Counted from the first letter of the stretch, positions 29,501 to 38,132 are shown. The stretch: DNA of 64,000 nt from Ferruginibacter sp. (GCA_014379625.1 JACMLJ010000089.1:1-64000), one strand, 5' to 3'. The notes: generated from the letters alone by a model not told the origin. Made by a program: numbers and translations.

Positions 29501-29689
29501 TTGAACAACGATTGGGGTCGTCAATACTTTGTTACCAACCAGGCATATTCAGTACTTTCTACAATTAACAGAACAACTGGTGCATTTATCGGTAAGGGAT
29601 TCAATTTTAATAATACACAGCTTCCCTGGAGTATGAACTTTGGTTCAAGATGGCAGGGACAGGTAGGTGTCCGGTATACTTTTAATTAG
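26510..29689 (+). CDS. Oar-like TonB-dependent receptor (copy 1)
   Basis: 1059 aa from the ATG at 26510; the in-frame TTG at 26489 would put charged residues before the signal peptide (MLLKKLFPLLLFLFS...). A carboxypeptidase-D regulatory-like domain (about 25-110, SITGVVKNVSGEVLPASSV) precedes a plug with SRSIQDYTRLTPQANG and FTGAGVNAVTRSGTNN, then a long barrel ending in WQGQVGVRYTFN. The plug motif GAG(V/I)NAVT(R/K)SGTN is typical of Oar-like proteins, known from Myxococcus and Bacteroidota as outer-membrane import and secretion receptors. A paralogue follows directly and a terminator separates them. The cargo is unknown. Confidence 0.9.
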   Translation: MLLKKLFPLLLFLFSAPFMMTGQVTTSSITGVVKNVSGEVLPASSVVITHTPTGTVYKTSSNKNGKFDVVNLIPGGPYAVEISYVGYTKFSESSYTLPLGENTRIDVVLSTSSTTLNEVVISGRQTGGFNARKKTGASTSISKEQIAALPTLSRSIQDYTRLTPQANGNSFGGASNRFNNITIDGAVNNDVFGLSGSGTPGGQANTTAISLDAIQEIQVVLAPYDVSYGNFTGAGVNAVTRSGTNNLEGSVYYFLRNQNTIGKDPVTRIKSTTFSDKQYGLRFGGPIIKNKLFFFVNGELARRTQPTLFNAGETGSLLTTPEAQQLTDTLRIKYNYDAGTFNTYDAQTQSDKIFGRIDWNISAQHRLTVRHNYIKAFDDNISRSNSLFRYGNNTYRFNNTQHITVAELRSRISKSVSNNLIIGRHEIRDFRSTLGQLFPSIEISKGSGTIQLGSERSSTANELDQDIFEITDNVKIFSGKNTFTVGTHNEFFKFRNLFISNLNGRWRFASLQDFYANQPRQFDVTFSANKTVNEKPASDFKAAQLGFYAQDEIQFNPKFRLTLGLRVDMPIINSRPGYNKAVDSTFGGLYNTQNIPNKQLLLAPRIGFNYDLEGDKSLIIRGGVGIFTGRVPFVWISNQFGNTGLLLKATSQTDNTPNAAPFDVNGGNGFNPNVSQQSSIGTSPAGASYDVTLIDKKFKLPQVLRINAAADVKLPGEVNLTLEAIVSKTLNNVLYQDVNLKPATGVVDPAYNNGFDKRIAYGSSNALRRINQIFNYAILMRNTNEGYTLNLGATVNKTWKHFFTQFTYNFNSATDVNSGASSTALSNFEFVQVVGDPNSPKSAISNYQLQHRFTGVFSVNYEYFKHLRTSLSFFYNGNSGQPFTYLVNGDLNSDSRFGNDLIYVPNNPSEIKFVDRLNTAGTAVLATAAQQATDFEAFIANDPYLSKRRGNYSERNGRSTPWEHVVDARFAQDFFLTLAGKKHDFQFTFDVFNITNLLNNDWGRQYFVTNQAYSVLSTINRTTGAFIGKGFNFNNTQLPWSMNFGSRWQGQVGVRYTFN

Positions 29690-29744
29690 CAGTAAAGATT
29701 TTATTTTTCGAATACAGCTTTTTAGCATTTATAATTTTGATTGC

Positions 29745-29780
29745 AAAAAACGCCATGAATAATATCATGGCGTTTTTTTT
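29745..29780 (+). terminator. Rho-independent terminator after Oar-like receptor 1
   Basis: ACGCCATGA (29750-29758) pairs perfectly with TCATGGCGT (29765-29773) around a 6-nt loop, with A residues before and an eight-T run after. It lies 56 bp past the stop codon, so the downstream paralogue needs its own promoter. Confidence 0.85.
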
Positions 29781-29938
29781 ATTGCAAACTGTTTGAATTT
29801 TTATTGGAAAAACAGGTGCTTTACTCAACACAAAATCTATTTATAATTCGACAAAAGTTCTTAACGATTTGTTGATATAGACCAGGTCTCTAATTACAAT
29901 TATACCGACAACTTTGCAAAAAATTAAAACCAAACATT

Positions 29939-32900
29939 ATGAGACGGAAACTTAACCTGTTAACAGCAATCTTTCTATTGCTGATCTCCCTGGCCAATGC
30001 CCAGGAAACAACTTCGGAAATCCAGGGAATTATAACTGACAATGGGCAGTCACCACTTATGGGCGCCACCATTGTGGCAGTTCATTTACCTACCGGTACA
30101 AAATATGGAACAACCTCGCGTAAGAATGGCCAGTTTAATCTATCAAATATCCGTGTTGGTGGACCGTATTTGGTTACAACAACTTTTGTGGGTTTTAGGG
30201 AAGAAAAACAGGAAGATATTTTTCTAAGCCTCGGTACAGCTTTTAAAGCTGATTTTAAATTACAGGCCAGCACGGCTAGCCTTAACGAAGTAGTGGTTTT
30301 AGCCCGCAGGTCGGACAAACTTTTCAGCAAGAGCCGCACTGGTTCCGCTGAAATCATTACCCGCCAGCAGATAGACCGCTTACCCACTACCAACAGGAGC
30401 ATCCAGGATTATACCCGGTTAACACCTACCGCTAATGGCAGCAGTTTTGGCGGCAGGAGCAACGCTTACAATAACCTTACGGTAAATGGCGCCAGTTTCA
30501 ACAATACTTTTGGGTTATCGGGCTCATTGGGCGGACAAACAGCTTCGCAGCCATTCAGCATTGACGCACTGGAACAGATACAGGTAAACATCGCGCCTTA
30601 TGATGTAACATTGGGCAATTTTACCGGCGCCGGTATCAACGCGGTAACTAAAAGCGGCACCAATGAATTTAAGGGCAGTATCTATAATTATTGGAAAAAC
30701 CCCGACCTAACCGGTTTAAAAGTAGGACCCACAAAAGTGCCCCGCCAGGAGTTTGAATACAAGAACCGTGGTGTAAGCATTGGCGGCCCGATCATTAAAA
30801 ACAAATTGTTCTTTTTTGTAAGCGGGGAGCAGCAACGTGAAAGCGTGCCGGCAACCACCCGTACAGCGAGCAGGAACGGCTCAACAGGTAACAATATTTC
30901 ACAGGCACGTGCAGAAGACCTGGACATCCTTAAAAAGTTTTTATTGGACAAATTCGGTTACGATGCCGGCGCCTATGAAAATTATCCATTTGAAACATAC
31001 AGTGATAAAGTAACCGCAAGGTTGGATTTCAACATCAACAGCAGGAACACGCTGAACGTCAATTATTACTACCTCAAATCTTACCGCAATGTAGCGCCCA
31101 GCAATAGTGGTGCACCCGGCGGCAGCAGGCAGCCGAGCATAACTGCAATGCCTTTCATTTCATCTTCCTATGTGATCAACAATAATTTCAATATTGTAAT
31201 TGCGGAATTAAATACACGGATCAGCAATAAGCTTTCAAATAAGTTACAGGTAGGTTATAATCAATTAAGAGATTACAGATCAAGCCCCGGTGGTGTATTT
31301 CCGCTTGTTGATATAGAAAACAATGCATTGCTTTCATTAACATCCTTTGGTTATGAACCTTTTACCGCATTTAATGAGTTAAGTACGGATACCTGGCAGT
31401 TGAATGATATCGTTACGCTGTATAAAGGAAATCACACCCTTACCTTTGGTACCCAGAATACCTATAATAAATTTAAAAATGGTTTCGCACCTAGTTATTA
31501 TGGCGCTTACCGTTTCGCCAACCTTGACTCATTTTATAATAGTGTTAACCTGGGAAGGGCAAATGCAAGCAGGTACGAATTAAGGTATTCTGCCCGTAAA
31601 GGGGGTGAATTCCCCTTTGCAAATATTTCCAATGTACAATTAGGTTTTTTTGCGCAGGATAAATGGAATGTGAATAATAATTTTACCGTAACAGCCGGCT
31701 TGAGAGCAGATATCCCCATCTTTGAACAAAACTTTATCGCTAATACAAATGCGGATGCTTTAACCTACCGGGATGGTAAAAAAATAGAAACAGGTAAAGC
31801 CCCTTCTACCTCCGTGTTATTAAGCCCAAGGATCGGTTTTAACTGGGATGTAAAAGGAACCAAAACTACGCAACTTCGCGGTGGACTTGGCATTTTTGCC
31901 GGCGCTCCGCCATTTGTATGGATCAGTAACCAGGCAAGTAACAATGGGGTGGACTTCGGGTCCTTTGTAAAGACAACCGGAACACCTGTTTTCAGCGCGA
32001 ATGTGAATGCCAACAGGCCCGAGAACGGGGCTGCGAACACACAGTATAATCTTGCCATCACAGAAAAAGATTTCAAATTTCCACAGGTATTCAGGGCGAA
32101 CCTGGCAGTGGACCATAAGCTTCCTTTTGATATAACAGGAACGCTGGAAGGAATTTTTAATAAGGATATCAATGGAGTTTACCACCAGAATATCAACCTG
32201 CCAACAACGGGTACTGCATTACTGGGCCCGGATAATCGTATCCGCTATTCCTCTACAAAAATATACAGTGGGGCGGGTGGTGCAACGGCATCTAACCCCG
32301 ATATTACAGATGCAATCCTGATGACCAATACATCCAAGGGATATAGCTATAACCTTACCCTGCAATTGCAACGCAATGTAAAAAACCTGTACACAATGGT
32401 GGCCTACAGCTACGGCAACAGTCGTTCGGTAAATGACGGTGGCTCCATCGCACAATCCATCTGGAGAGATCGTTTTGTAAATGGCGACCCCAATTCAGAT
32501 GTAACTTCCTATTCCAGCTTTTATCAGCCCCACCGGGTAATAGCTGCCGCTGCTTACCGGGTTGAATATGCAAAATATTTCGCCACTTCTATCGGCTTTA
32601 CCTTTGAAGCCGCAAATGGTGGCACTGCCAGTTATGCTTACAATGGTGATGTGAACAATGATGCGCTAACAACGAACGACCTTATTTATGTTCCCGCTAC
32701 CCAGGCTGATATTATTCTGCAGGCAGCCAATGCGCAGGACCTGCGTACACCCCTAATTTTGTGGAACCAGTTAAATGCGTATATCAACCAGGATCCATAT
32801 TTAAGCACCCGCAGGGGCAAGTATGCCGAAAGAAACGGATTGTTATTGCCATTCTACAAAAAAATGGATCTTAATTTTACACAGGATCTTTTTGTTGCGG

Positions 32901-33178
32901 TTAAAGGCAAACGCAATACCATCCGCTTTACCATGGATATCTTAAACTTTGGTAATTTACTAAACAAAAACTGGGGCACTTTTAAAACAACCAACCGCAC
33001 TGCCCTGCTGAATTTTGTAAGGGTGGAAACAACCGGCGTAAATGCGGGCAAACCAGTATATAGTTTCCCATACCTCGATGCTACAAACCAAATACCTTTA
33101 ACCAGTTCTTTCCAGAACAGTACCGGACAGGGTTCAAGGTTCCAGGTGCAGATGGGGGTGCGGTATATTTTTAACTAA
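29939..33178 (+). CDS. Oar-like TonB-dependent receptor (copy 2)
   Basis: 1079 aa, a paralogue of the preceding receptor with the same order of parts: signal peptide (about 1-21, ending ANAQ), regulatory-like domain (SEIQGIITDNGQSPLMGATI), plug with NRSIQDYTRLTPTANG and FTGAGINAVTKSGTNE, and a barrel ending VQMGVRYIFN. Both share GGPIIKNKLFFFV and a late segment of the form DPYLS(K/T)RRG(N/K)Y(S/A)ERNG. Sequence has diverged widely in the barrel, suggesting an old duplication with different cargo. Start is an ATG preceded by an A-rich leader; a CAACTTTG near-match to a -7 element is at 29909-29916. It has its own terminator downstream. Confidence 0.9.
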   Translation: MRRKLNLLTAIFLLLISLANAQETTSEIQGIITDNGQSPLMGATIVAVHLPTGTKYGTTSRKNGQFNLSNIRVGGPYLVTTTFVGFREEKQEDIFLSLGTAFKADFKLQASTASLNEVVVLARRSDKLFSKSRTGSAEIITRQQIDRLPTTNRSIQDYTRLTPTANGSSFGGRSNAYNNLTVNGASFNNTFGLSGSLGGQTASQPFSIDALEQIQVNIAPYDVTLGNFTGAGINAVTKSGTNEFKGSIYNYWKNPDLTGLKVGPTKVPRQEFEYKNRGVSIGGPIIKNKLFFFVSGEQQRESVPATTRTASRNGSTGNNISQARAEDLDILKKFLLDKFGYDAGAYENYPFETYSDKVTARLDFNINSRNTLNVNYYYLKSYRNVAPSNSGAPGGSRQPSITAMPFISSSYVINNNFNIVIAELNTRISNKLSNKLQVGYNQLRDYRSSPGGVFPLVDIENNALLSLTSFGYEPFTAFNELSTDTWQLNDIVTLYKGNHTLTFGTQNTYNKFKNGFAPSYYGAYRFANLDSFYNSVNLGRANASRYELRYSARKGGEFPFANISNVQLGFFAQDKWNVNNNFTVTAGLRADIPIFEQNFIANTNADALTYRDGKKIETGKAPSTSVLLSPRIGFNWDVKGTKTTQLRGGLGIFAGAPPFVWISNQASNNGVDFGSFVKTTGTPVFSANVNANRPENGAANTQYNLAITEKDFKFPQVFRANLAVDHKLPFDITGTLEGIFNKDINGVYHQNINLPTTGTALLGPDNRIRYSSTKIYSGAGGATASNPDITDAILMTNTSKGYSYNLTLQLQRNVKNLYTMVAYSYGNSRSVNDGGSIAQSIWRDRFVNGDPNSDVTSYSSFYQPHRVIAAAAYRVEYAKYFATSIGFTFEAANGGTASYAYNGDVNNDALTTNDLIYVPATQADIILQAANAQDLRTPLILWNQLNAYINQDPYLSTRRGKYAERNGLLLPFYKKMDLNFTQDLFVAVKGKRNTIRFTMDILNFGNLLNKNWGTFKTTNRTALLNFVRVETTGVNAGKPVYSFPYLDATNQIPLTSSFQNSTGQGSRFQVQMGVRYIFN

Positions 33179-33197
33179 TATAATTTCTAACATTAAT

Positions 33198-33231
33198 AAA
33201 AATGTCATGGCTAAAACCATGACATTTTTCT
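33198..33231 (+). terminator. Rho-independent terminator after Oar-like receptor 2
   Basis: AAATGTCATGG (33200-33210) pairs with CCATGACATTT (33217-33227) around a 6-nt loop and runs into TTTTTC. It is 20 bp past the stop codon. Confidence 0.8.
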
Positions 33232-33254
33232 TTTGGATATGGGGCATTGAATTG

Positions 33255-33300
33255 CAATGGTGAATAGTCAATATTTCACCATTGACCATTCGCCATTCAC
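33255..33300. repeat. Second copy of the CAATGGTGAA inverted repeat
   Basis: CAATGGTGAA (33255-33264) and TTCACCATTG (33275-33284) form a hairpin; TTCACCATTGACCATTC is identical to 10951-10967. A degenerate relative with GAATGGTGAA and GCCATTC occurs at about 43474-43525. All three are intergenic. Confidence 0.65.
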
Positions 33301-33433
33301 AAATCCATCCGTCATCTTATTTTTAAGATAATGGCAGTTGAATTAACAAATTCTTCTGAAGCTGAGACTACCTCCCCTTGTTTATTTTAAGACAACTGTA
33401 ATACATTGTGGCAGTTTAAAAAAAGCAATCCAT

Positions 33434-35890
33434 TTGATTTTAAAGCTACTCCTGTTATTTTACAGTTTTACCGCAGTTGTTGTGCTACCGGCACGGGCGC
33501 AGGAATATATACTCTCCGGAAAAATCACCAACTCCCGGATGGAGGCGCTTGCTTACACATCCGTTTATATTAAGGAATTGAAAAACGGCACCGCTACAGA
33601 TAGTAAAGGCAATTTTAAAATTCAACTCGAGGCTGGCAAATATGATGTGGTGATTACAATGCTGGGGTTTAAAACCCAGGTGCTTACCCTCACTATTACT
33701 AAAGATTACACATTAAATGTGATACTGGAAGAAGAGAAAACTACCCTGCTGGGAGAAGTGCAGGTAATAGGAACCAGGAAGGACCATGCAGAAGAAATTG
33801 TGCGAAATGTTATCCGCAATAAAGAAACGAATCTTCAAAATGCAGGCACTTATAGCTGCAATATTTATATCAGGGCAACTGATCAAAACAGCCGCCCCCC
33901 TAAGCTTAAAAAGAAAGCCGCTGATACCACTACCAAACTACAAAAGGAAATGGATGCGATGAACATGGCCGAAGTATACCTTAAAGTGGACCATGATTTT
34001 CCCAATAAAATAAAAGAAGAAAGAACGGCTGTAAAAATAAGGGGTAACAGTGAAAGCCTGTTTTACCTGACCACCACAGATGGTGATTTTAATTTCTATA
34101 AAAACCTGGTACAATTACCGGCACTCTCCGCAATGCCCATGCTTTCACCCATCAGTACCAGCGGACTTGTTGCTTATAAATACAAAACGCTTCGCATCCG
34201 CAAAGAAAAAAGCCGTACAATCTATACCATCAAAGTTACCCCCACTAAATTAGGAAATGCATTGGTAACCGGCGAAATGGAAATCATAGACAGTGCCTGG
34301 GTTTTACTCAGTACCCATTTTGAATTGCCCAAATTCCATCTAACTGAATATGATTACTTTTCCGTAGACCAGCAATATGAATGGGTGAATAATAAAGCGT
34401 GGATGCCCCTGCGGCAGGATTTTACTTACCTCACAAAGGCAGGAAAAAAATCCCTCAGCGGCAGGACGATAGCTGTATTTAGTGACTATAATATTGACAC
34501 CAGTTTTTCAAAAAGGCATTTTACCGCTGAAATAAGCAGCACGACCCGGGAAGCTTATGAAAAAGACAGCAGTTTTTGGGAAACCATCCGCAAAGAGCCA
34601 CTCACAGAAAAAGAAGTGAAATTCATAAATTATCGTGACAGTATAAAAAGGGCCCATACCACTGTTGCATTTCTTGATTCCGTGGACAGGTACAATAATA
34701 AGATCACGCTGAAAAAAATATTCATCGATGGTATTGATAATCATAACTGGAGAAAAGAGCGGTTGATGATTTTCGCTTCTATACCAGATCTTTACCTTCC
34801 CTTGCAATTAGGGGGCGGCCGAATAGGCTATAATTTTTACCTCCATAAAAAGTATAAAAACAAAAAAAATATTTCGCTCAATACCAGGATGAATTATGGT
34901 ATCCGGAATAAAGACATCCAGGGTGCCATTGGTTTTTCAAAGTTATACAACCCATTTAGCAGGGGATATTATTTCATCAATGTGGGAAGGGAATTCGGAC
35001 AGGTATTCGAAGGAGATGCATGGATCAATCAGATAAAACGTAGTAATATTTATTTAAAGGAAGGTATTGAATTTGGCCACAGTGTTGAACTGTTAAATGG
35101 GTTGGTACTCGAAAATAAATTTGAATACACCGGACGCAGGAGTGTAGCGGACTACAAAACAAATGACAAATTGGATTCTTCTTCTATTGGCAGGGGGCTG
35201 CGCAATAACCAGGCGATCCGCTTTGATCCATACACTGCATTCTACAATACCATCGGGCTGCAATATACGCCCGGCCAAAAATATATCCGCGAGCCAAAAG
35301 AAAAGGTTATCCTGGGCAGCAAATGGCCTACCATCGGCGTATCCTGGAGAAAGGGCATACCGCGGTTGCTGGGAAGTAAGATCAATTTTGATTACCTCGA
35401 ATTTGGTATCACCCAAAAGCTGCAACTTGGCCTTGCCGGCGAATCGAGGTACACTTTTATCAGTGGTAGTTTTTTAAGCAGGAAGGATCTCAGGCTGGTA
35501 GATTTTAAATTCATGCGCCGCGGCGACCCCCTTCTTTTTTCAAACCCCACACTTAGTTTCCAATCACTGGATTCTACCTTTCCAGCATACCGGCGCTTTT
35601 ACGAAGGGCATTACCTGCACCAGTTTCACGGAGCTATCCTTAATAAAATCCCCTTACTGAAAAAATTGAATTTATTGGAAGTGGCAGGCGGGGGGATTTT
35701 ATATGTGCCCGAACGGAACCTGCAATATGGAGAATTGTTTTTTGGTGTGGAAAAAATAATCCGTTTCTGGCGGGATCGGTATAAACTTGGCGGGTATGTG
35801 GTAACCAGCGTAGCCAATAAATTCAGCAACCCCATCCAGTTTAAAATCGCTATTGAAGTTTTTAATAAAAGAAAGAACAGTTGGTATTAA
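33434..35890 (+). CDS. DUF5686 outer-membrane protein with carboxypeptidase-regulatory-like domain
   Basis: 818 aa. TTG start at 33434 gives a signal peptide directly (MILKLLLLFYSF...ARAQ); no ATG is available upstream in frame. A carboxypeptidase-D regulatory-like domain occupies about 24-110 (YILSGKITNSRMEALAYTSVYI, then AGKYDVVITMLGFKT). The DUF5686 part follows, starting at about 120 with AEEIVRNVIRNKET and including KIRGNSESLFYLT, and the C-terminal third is a barrel ending FKIAIEVFNKRKNSWY. DUF5686 proteins are common in Bacteroidota outer membranes, function unknown. The gene is separated from the receptor upstream by a terminator and is convergent with the esterase. Confidence 0.85.
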   Translation: MILKLLLLFYSFTAVVVLPARAQEYILSGKITNSRMEALAYTSVYIKELKNGTATDSKGNFKIQLEAGKYDVVITMLGFKTQVLTLTITKDYTLNVILEEEKTTLLGEVQVIGTRKDHAEEIVRNVIRNKETNLQNAGTYSCNIYIRATDQNSRPPKLKKKAADTTTKLQKEMDAMNMAEVYLKVDHDFPNKIKEERTAVKIRGNSESLFYLTTTDGDFNFYKNLVQLPALSAMPMLSPISTSGLVAYKYKTLRIRKEKSRTIYTIKVTPTKLGNALVTGEMEIIDSAWVLLSTHFELPKFHLTEYDYFSVDQQYEWVNNKAWMPLRQDFTYLTKAGKKSLSGRTIAVFSDYNIDTSFSKRHFTAEISSTTREAYEKDSSFWETIRKEPLTEKEVKFINYRDSIKRAHTTVAFLDSVDRYNNKITLKKIFIDGIDNHNWRKERLMIFASIPDLYLPLQLGGGRIGYNFYLHKKYKNKKNISLNTRMNYGIRNKDIQGAIGFSKLYNPFSRGYYFINVGREFGQVFEGDAWINQIKRSNIYLKEGIEFGHSVELLNGLVLENKFEYTGRRSVADYKTNDKLDSSSIGRGLRNNQAIRFDPYTAFYNTIGLQYTPGQKYIREPKEKVILGSKWPTIGVSWRKGIPRLLGSKINFDYLEFGITQKLQLGLAGESRYTFISGSFLSRKDLRLVDFKFMRRGDPLLFSNPTLSFQSLDSTFPAYRRFYEGHYLHQFHGAILNKIPLLKKLNLLEVAGGGILYVPERNLQYGELFFGVEKIIRFWRDRYKLGGYVVTSVANKFSNPIQFKIAIEVFNKRKNSWY

Positions 35891-35908
35891 TTTGAAAATT
35901 TGAAAATG

Positions 35909-36015
35909 GCTCAATTGCTCAATTAAAGCATTCCATTGATTAGCAAATTTAAAAATAACTCAGTTACGCAATGAAGCATTCTACGGGCTTTCAATTGAAT
36001 CATTGAGCAATTGGG
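35909..36015. repeat. Intergenic inverted repeat between convergent genes
   Basis: CAATTGCTCAAT (35912-35923) is exactly complementary to ATTGAGCAATTG (36002-36013), and pairing extends a few more bases outward. The interior has further variants of CATTGA/CAATTG. It fills the gap between the DUF5686 gene and the esterase gene and may act as a bidirectional transcription end. Confidence 0.65.
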
Positions 36016-36026
36016 TCATTGAGTAA

Positions 36027-36842
36027 TTAAATAGTTTTTCCCCACCCCCATTTTAAAAAATCCGGGAACGCCCTTGCCCAGGTAGGCACATCATGGCGGC
36101 CATCCTGTAATTCAAGGTATTTGATCGCTTCATCTTTATATCCTTTATCTTTTAATTCGGCGATCAAACTGATCGTATCATCAATCGCATCTATAATGCC
36201 ATTGTTATTCCGGTCAGCGGTTTCATCCTGTGTGCCTACTTCAAAAAAGAAAGTTAACCAGGGATAATAATGACCCTCTCTTACCTGCCGGTGCATGATC
36301 CTGTTAACCGCTTCATCAAAATCTGCATCATCCTGGCATTTATCCCTCCACCAGAACGAACCGCTAAAAACCCCTAACTTGCTAAACTCGCGGTGATTGT
36401 TCCAAACTATATCCATTGCACTTAATCCCCCCAGGGAAAAACCTGCATAAGATTTTTCTTTAAATGATTTTATATGATAAGTTTTCCGGGCAAATGGCAA
36501 TACTTCTTCCAGCACAAAACGATTATATAAAGCTGCCTTTGCGCCACGTCCTTTATAGTCTGGTATTTTTGCCGTGCCATATTCATTCTTCCTGTCGGCA
36601 GAGCAATGAAGACCCACACACAACAAAGGCATTATTTCATTTTGATCATACAGGTTTTGTAAAATCTCTTCAAATTTCATCGCAACTAAATCCTGCCCGT
36701 CGTTAATTAATAATAAACTGATGGGTTCTCTTCTATGTACACCAAAGGGTAAATAAAAGTCTATGATAACATCTCTCTTTAAAAATTCTGAGTGAATAAT
36801 ATAATTTTCAACCACAACATTGGATTTCTTCCCTGTTAGCAT
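36027..36842 (-). CDS. Alpha/beta-hydrolase esterase with EF-hand-like loop
   Basis: 271 aa, no signal peptide, esterase D/enterochelin-esterase-like fold. The nucleophile elbow is GFSLGG with Ser136, a likely acid is Asp206 in GTQDE, and the His is His250 in DGRHDVPTW. Residues 210-221 read DRNNNGIIDAID, an exact match to the EF-hand or dockerin calcium-loop pattern (D-x-N-x-N-G-x-I-D-x-x-D). An extra aromatic patch SGSFWW follows the nucleophile strand. It is divergent from the ATP-grasp gene of the amidoligase locus, and I infer that it may process that locus's product or a thioester/ester precursor. A terminator-like hairpin sits 15 bp before its start codon. Confidence 0.82.
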   Translation of the reverse strand: MLTGKKSNVVVENYIIHSEFLKRDVIIDFYLPFGVHRREPISLLLINDGQDLVAMKFEEILQNLYDQNEIMPLLCVGLHCSADRKNEYGTAKIPDYKGRGAKAALYNRFVLEEVLPFARKTYHIKSFKEKSYAGFSLGGLSAMDIVWNNHREFSKLGVFSGSFWWRDKCQDDADFDEAVNRIMHRQVREGHYYPWLTFFFEVGTQDETADRNNNGIIDAIDDTISLIAELKDKGYKDEAIKYLELQDGRHDVPTWARAFPDFLKWGWGKTI

Positions 36843-36857
36843 ATCCTCAAAATTAGG

Positions 36858-36882
36858 AAAAAAGCCTGAAGGATCAGGCTTT
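36858..36882 (-). terminator. Terminator-like hairpin in the esterase leader
   Basis: AAAGCCTGA (36861-36869) pairs exactly with TCAGGCTTT (36874-36882) around a 4-nt loop. On the minus strand it is followed by a run of six T, so it ends transcription toward the esterase, whose ATG begins 15 bp further. Since no gene lies upstream on this strand, it may be an attenuator or may block antisense transcripts. Confidence 0.6.
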
Positions 36883-37088
36883 ATGGTTTATCGGGGATGG
36901 TTTGGCGTTTATGGGGTTCATCAGGGATATAATAAAGTTTGAAGTTGAAAGCCTGCAGTTAAAAGAGGCAAACCGGGTAAACCAGGTCATTTAAAATAAA
37001 TGGCCAAAAAATCAAACAGGTATCCTGTCCCTGCTGCCTACATAACGCCTTTCGCAAGCAACCCCAACTCAAAACCTGCTAAGTATTA

Positions 37089-37121
37089 TTTGGTTAATAA
37101 CGATGTAAAAAAGTATATTTG
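37089..37121 (+). promoter_or_regulatory. Bacteroidota-type promoter of the amidoligase locus
   Basis: TTTG at 37089-37092 and TATATTTG at 37114-37121 are 21 bp apart and fit the -33 and -7 consensus (TTTG, TAnnTTTG). The ATG of the ATP-grasp gene follows at 37179, leaving a leader of about 50 nt. Confidence 0.6.
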
Positions 37122-37178
37122 AATAGTATTCTATGCACTTTACAACTACAATCAATTATTTCATTATAAAAGACTTTT

Positions 37179-38132
37179 ATGAAAAAAATCGGAATTTTAC
37201 ATGGTAAAGAAAGAAGCTTTCCGGAAGCTTTTATAGCCCGTATAAACAGTAAAAATATAGACGGCATCCTGGCAGAGCCGGTAAAGATTGAAAAAGTAAT
37301 GCAGGGAGAAAGCAGTGGATATGCAGTGATCATTGATCGTATATCACAGGATGTTCCTTTTTACCGGGCGTTCTTAAAAAATGCAGCTTTATGTGGAACT
37401 GCTGTTATCAATAATCCTTTTTGGTGGAGTGCGGATGAAAAATTTTTTAATAACTGCTTGTCCACAAAAATAAATGTACCAGTTCCCAAAACGGTAATTT
37501 TACCCTCCTGGCAATTGCCTGCAGATACCACGGATGAATCTTTCAGCAACCTCTCGTATCCCCTTGACTGGGCGGGTATCTTTAACTATATCGGATTTCC
37601 CGCTTATATGAAACCTTTTGCCGGCGGCGGCTGGAAGAGTGTGTACAAAGTAACCGACAAAGATGATTTTTTTGAAAACCATAGAGATACCGGCGAACTG
37701 GTAATGATGCTGCAGGAAGAAATTGTTTTTGAAGAGTATTATCGTTGCTACTGTATTGGCGGAAAATATGTGCGGATAATGAGTTATGAACCACGCAACC
37801 CGCATCACCTGCGTTATGTGGCCGACTTTAAACCATCCGGGGAAAAACTGCAAATGATGACAGACCTTGTATTGCGCATCAATCATTATTTAGGCTACGA
37901 TTTTAATACCGTTGAATTGGCATTAAGAGATGGCGTTCCCTTTGCGATTGACTTTTGTAATCCTGCGCCCGATGCGGAGAGAACCAGTGTGGGTGATGAA
38001 AATTTTGAGTGGGTGGTGGAAACCGCAGCAAATTATGCCATTGAAAAGGCATTGGCCCAGGAGGATAACCAGGATAATCTTACCTGGGGCGAATACATTA
38101 AGAGAAGTGTAAATAAAGAATCGCTTTATTAG
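37179..38132 (+). CDS. ATP-grasp ligase (RimK/glutathione-synthetase-like)
   Basis: 317 aa, cytoplasmic. An N-terminal pre-ATP-grasp domain (1 to about 95) precedes an ATP-grasp fold: the phosphate-binding segment YMKPFAGGGWKSV (143-155), the EEYYR hinge region (185-189), and the metal/catalytic set VELALRDG with Glu246 and DFCNPAP (258-264). Enzymes of this superfamily join a carboxylate to an amine through an acyl phosphate. It lies under the divergent promoter and heads a row of genes that includes a GCS2 ligase, a glutamine amidotransferase and a second ATP-grasp protein. The substrate is unknown. It is neither full-length GshB nor D-Ala ligase by sequence. Confidence 0.82.
   Translation: MKKIGILHGKERSFPEAFIARINSKNIDGILAEPVKIEKVMQGESSGYAVIIDRISQDVPFYRAFLKNAALCGTAVINNPFWWSADEKFFNNCLSTKINVPVPKTVILPSWQLPADTTDESFSNLSYPLDWAGIFNYIGFPAYMKPFAGGGWKSVYKVTDKDDFFENHRDTGELVMMLQEEIVFEEYYRCYCIGGKYVRIMSYEPRNPHHLRYVADFKPSGEKLQMMTDLVLRINHYLGYDFNTVELALRDGVPFAIDFCNPAPDAERTSVGDENFEWVVETAANYAIEKALAQEDNQDNLTWGEYIKRSVNKESLY

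Larger units (their letters stand above)
36843..37178. other. 336-bp divergent intergenic region
   Basis: It separates the esterase (minus) from the ATP-grasp gene (plus). It holds a hairpin with a T run on the minus strand (36858-36882), a good plus-strand promoter (37089-37121), and a minus-strand 38-codon open frame that starts at about 36990 and stops inside the hairpin. I see no other gene. Confidence 0.7.
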
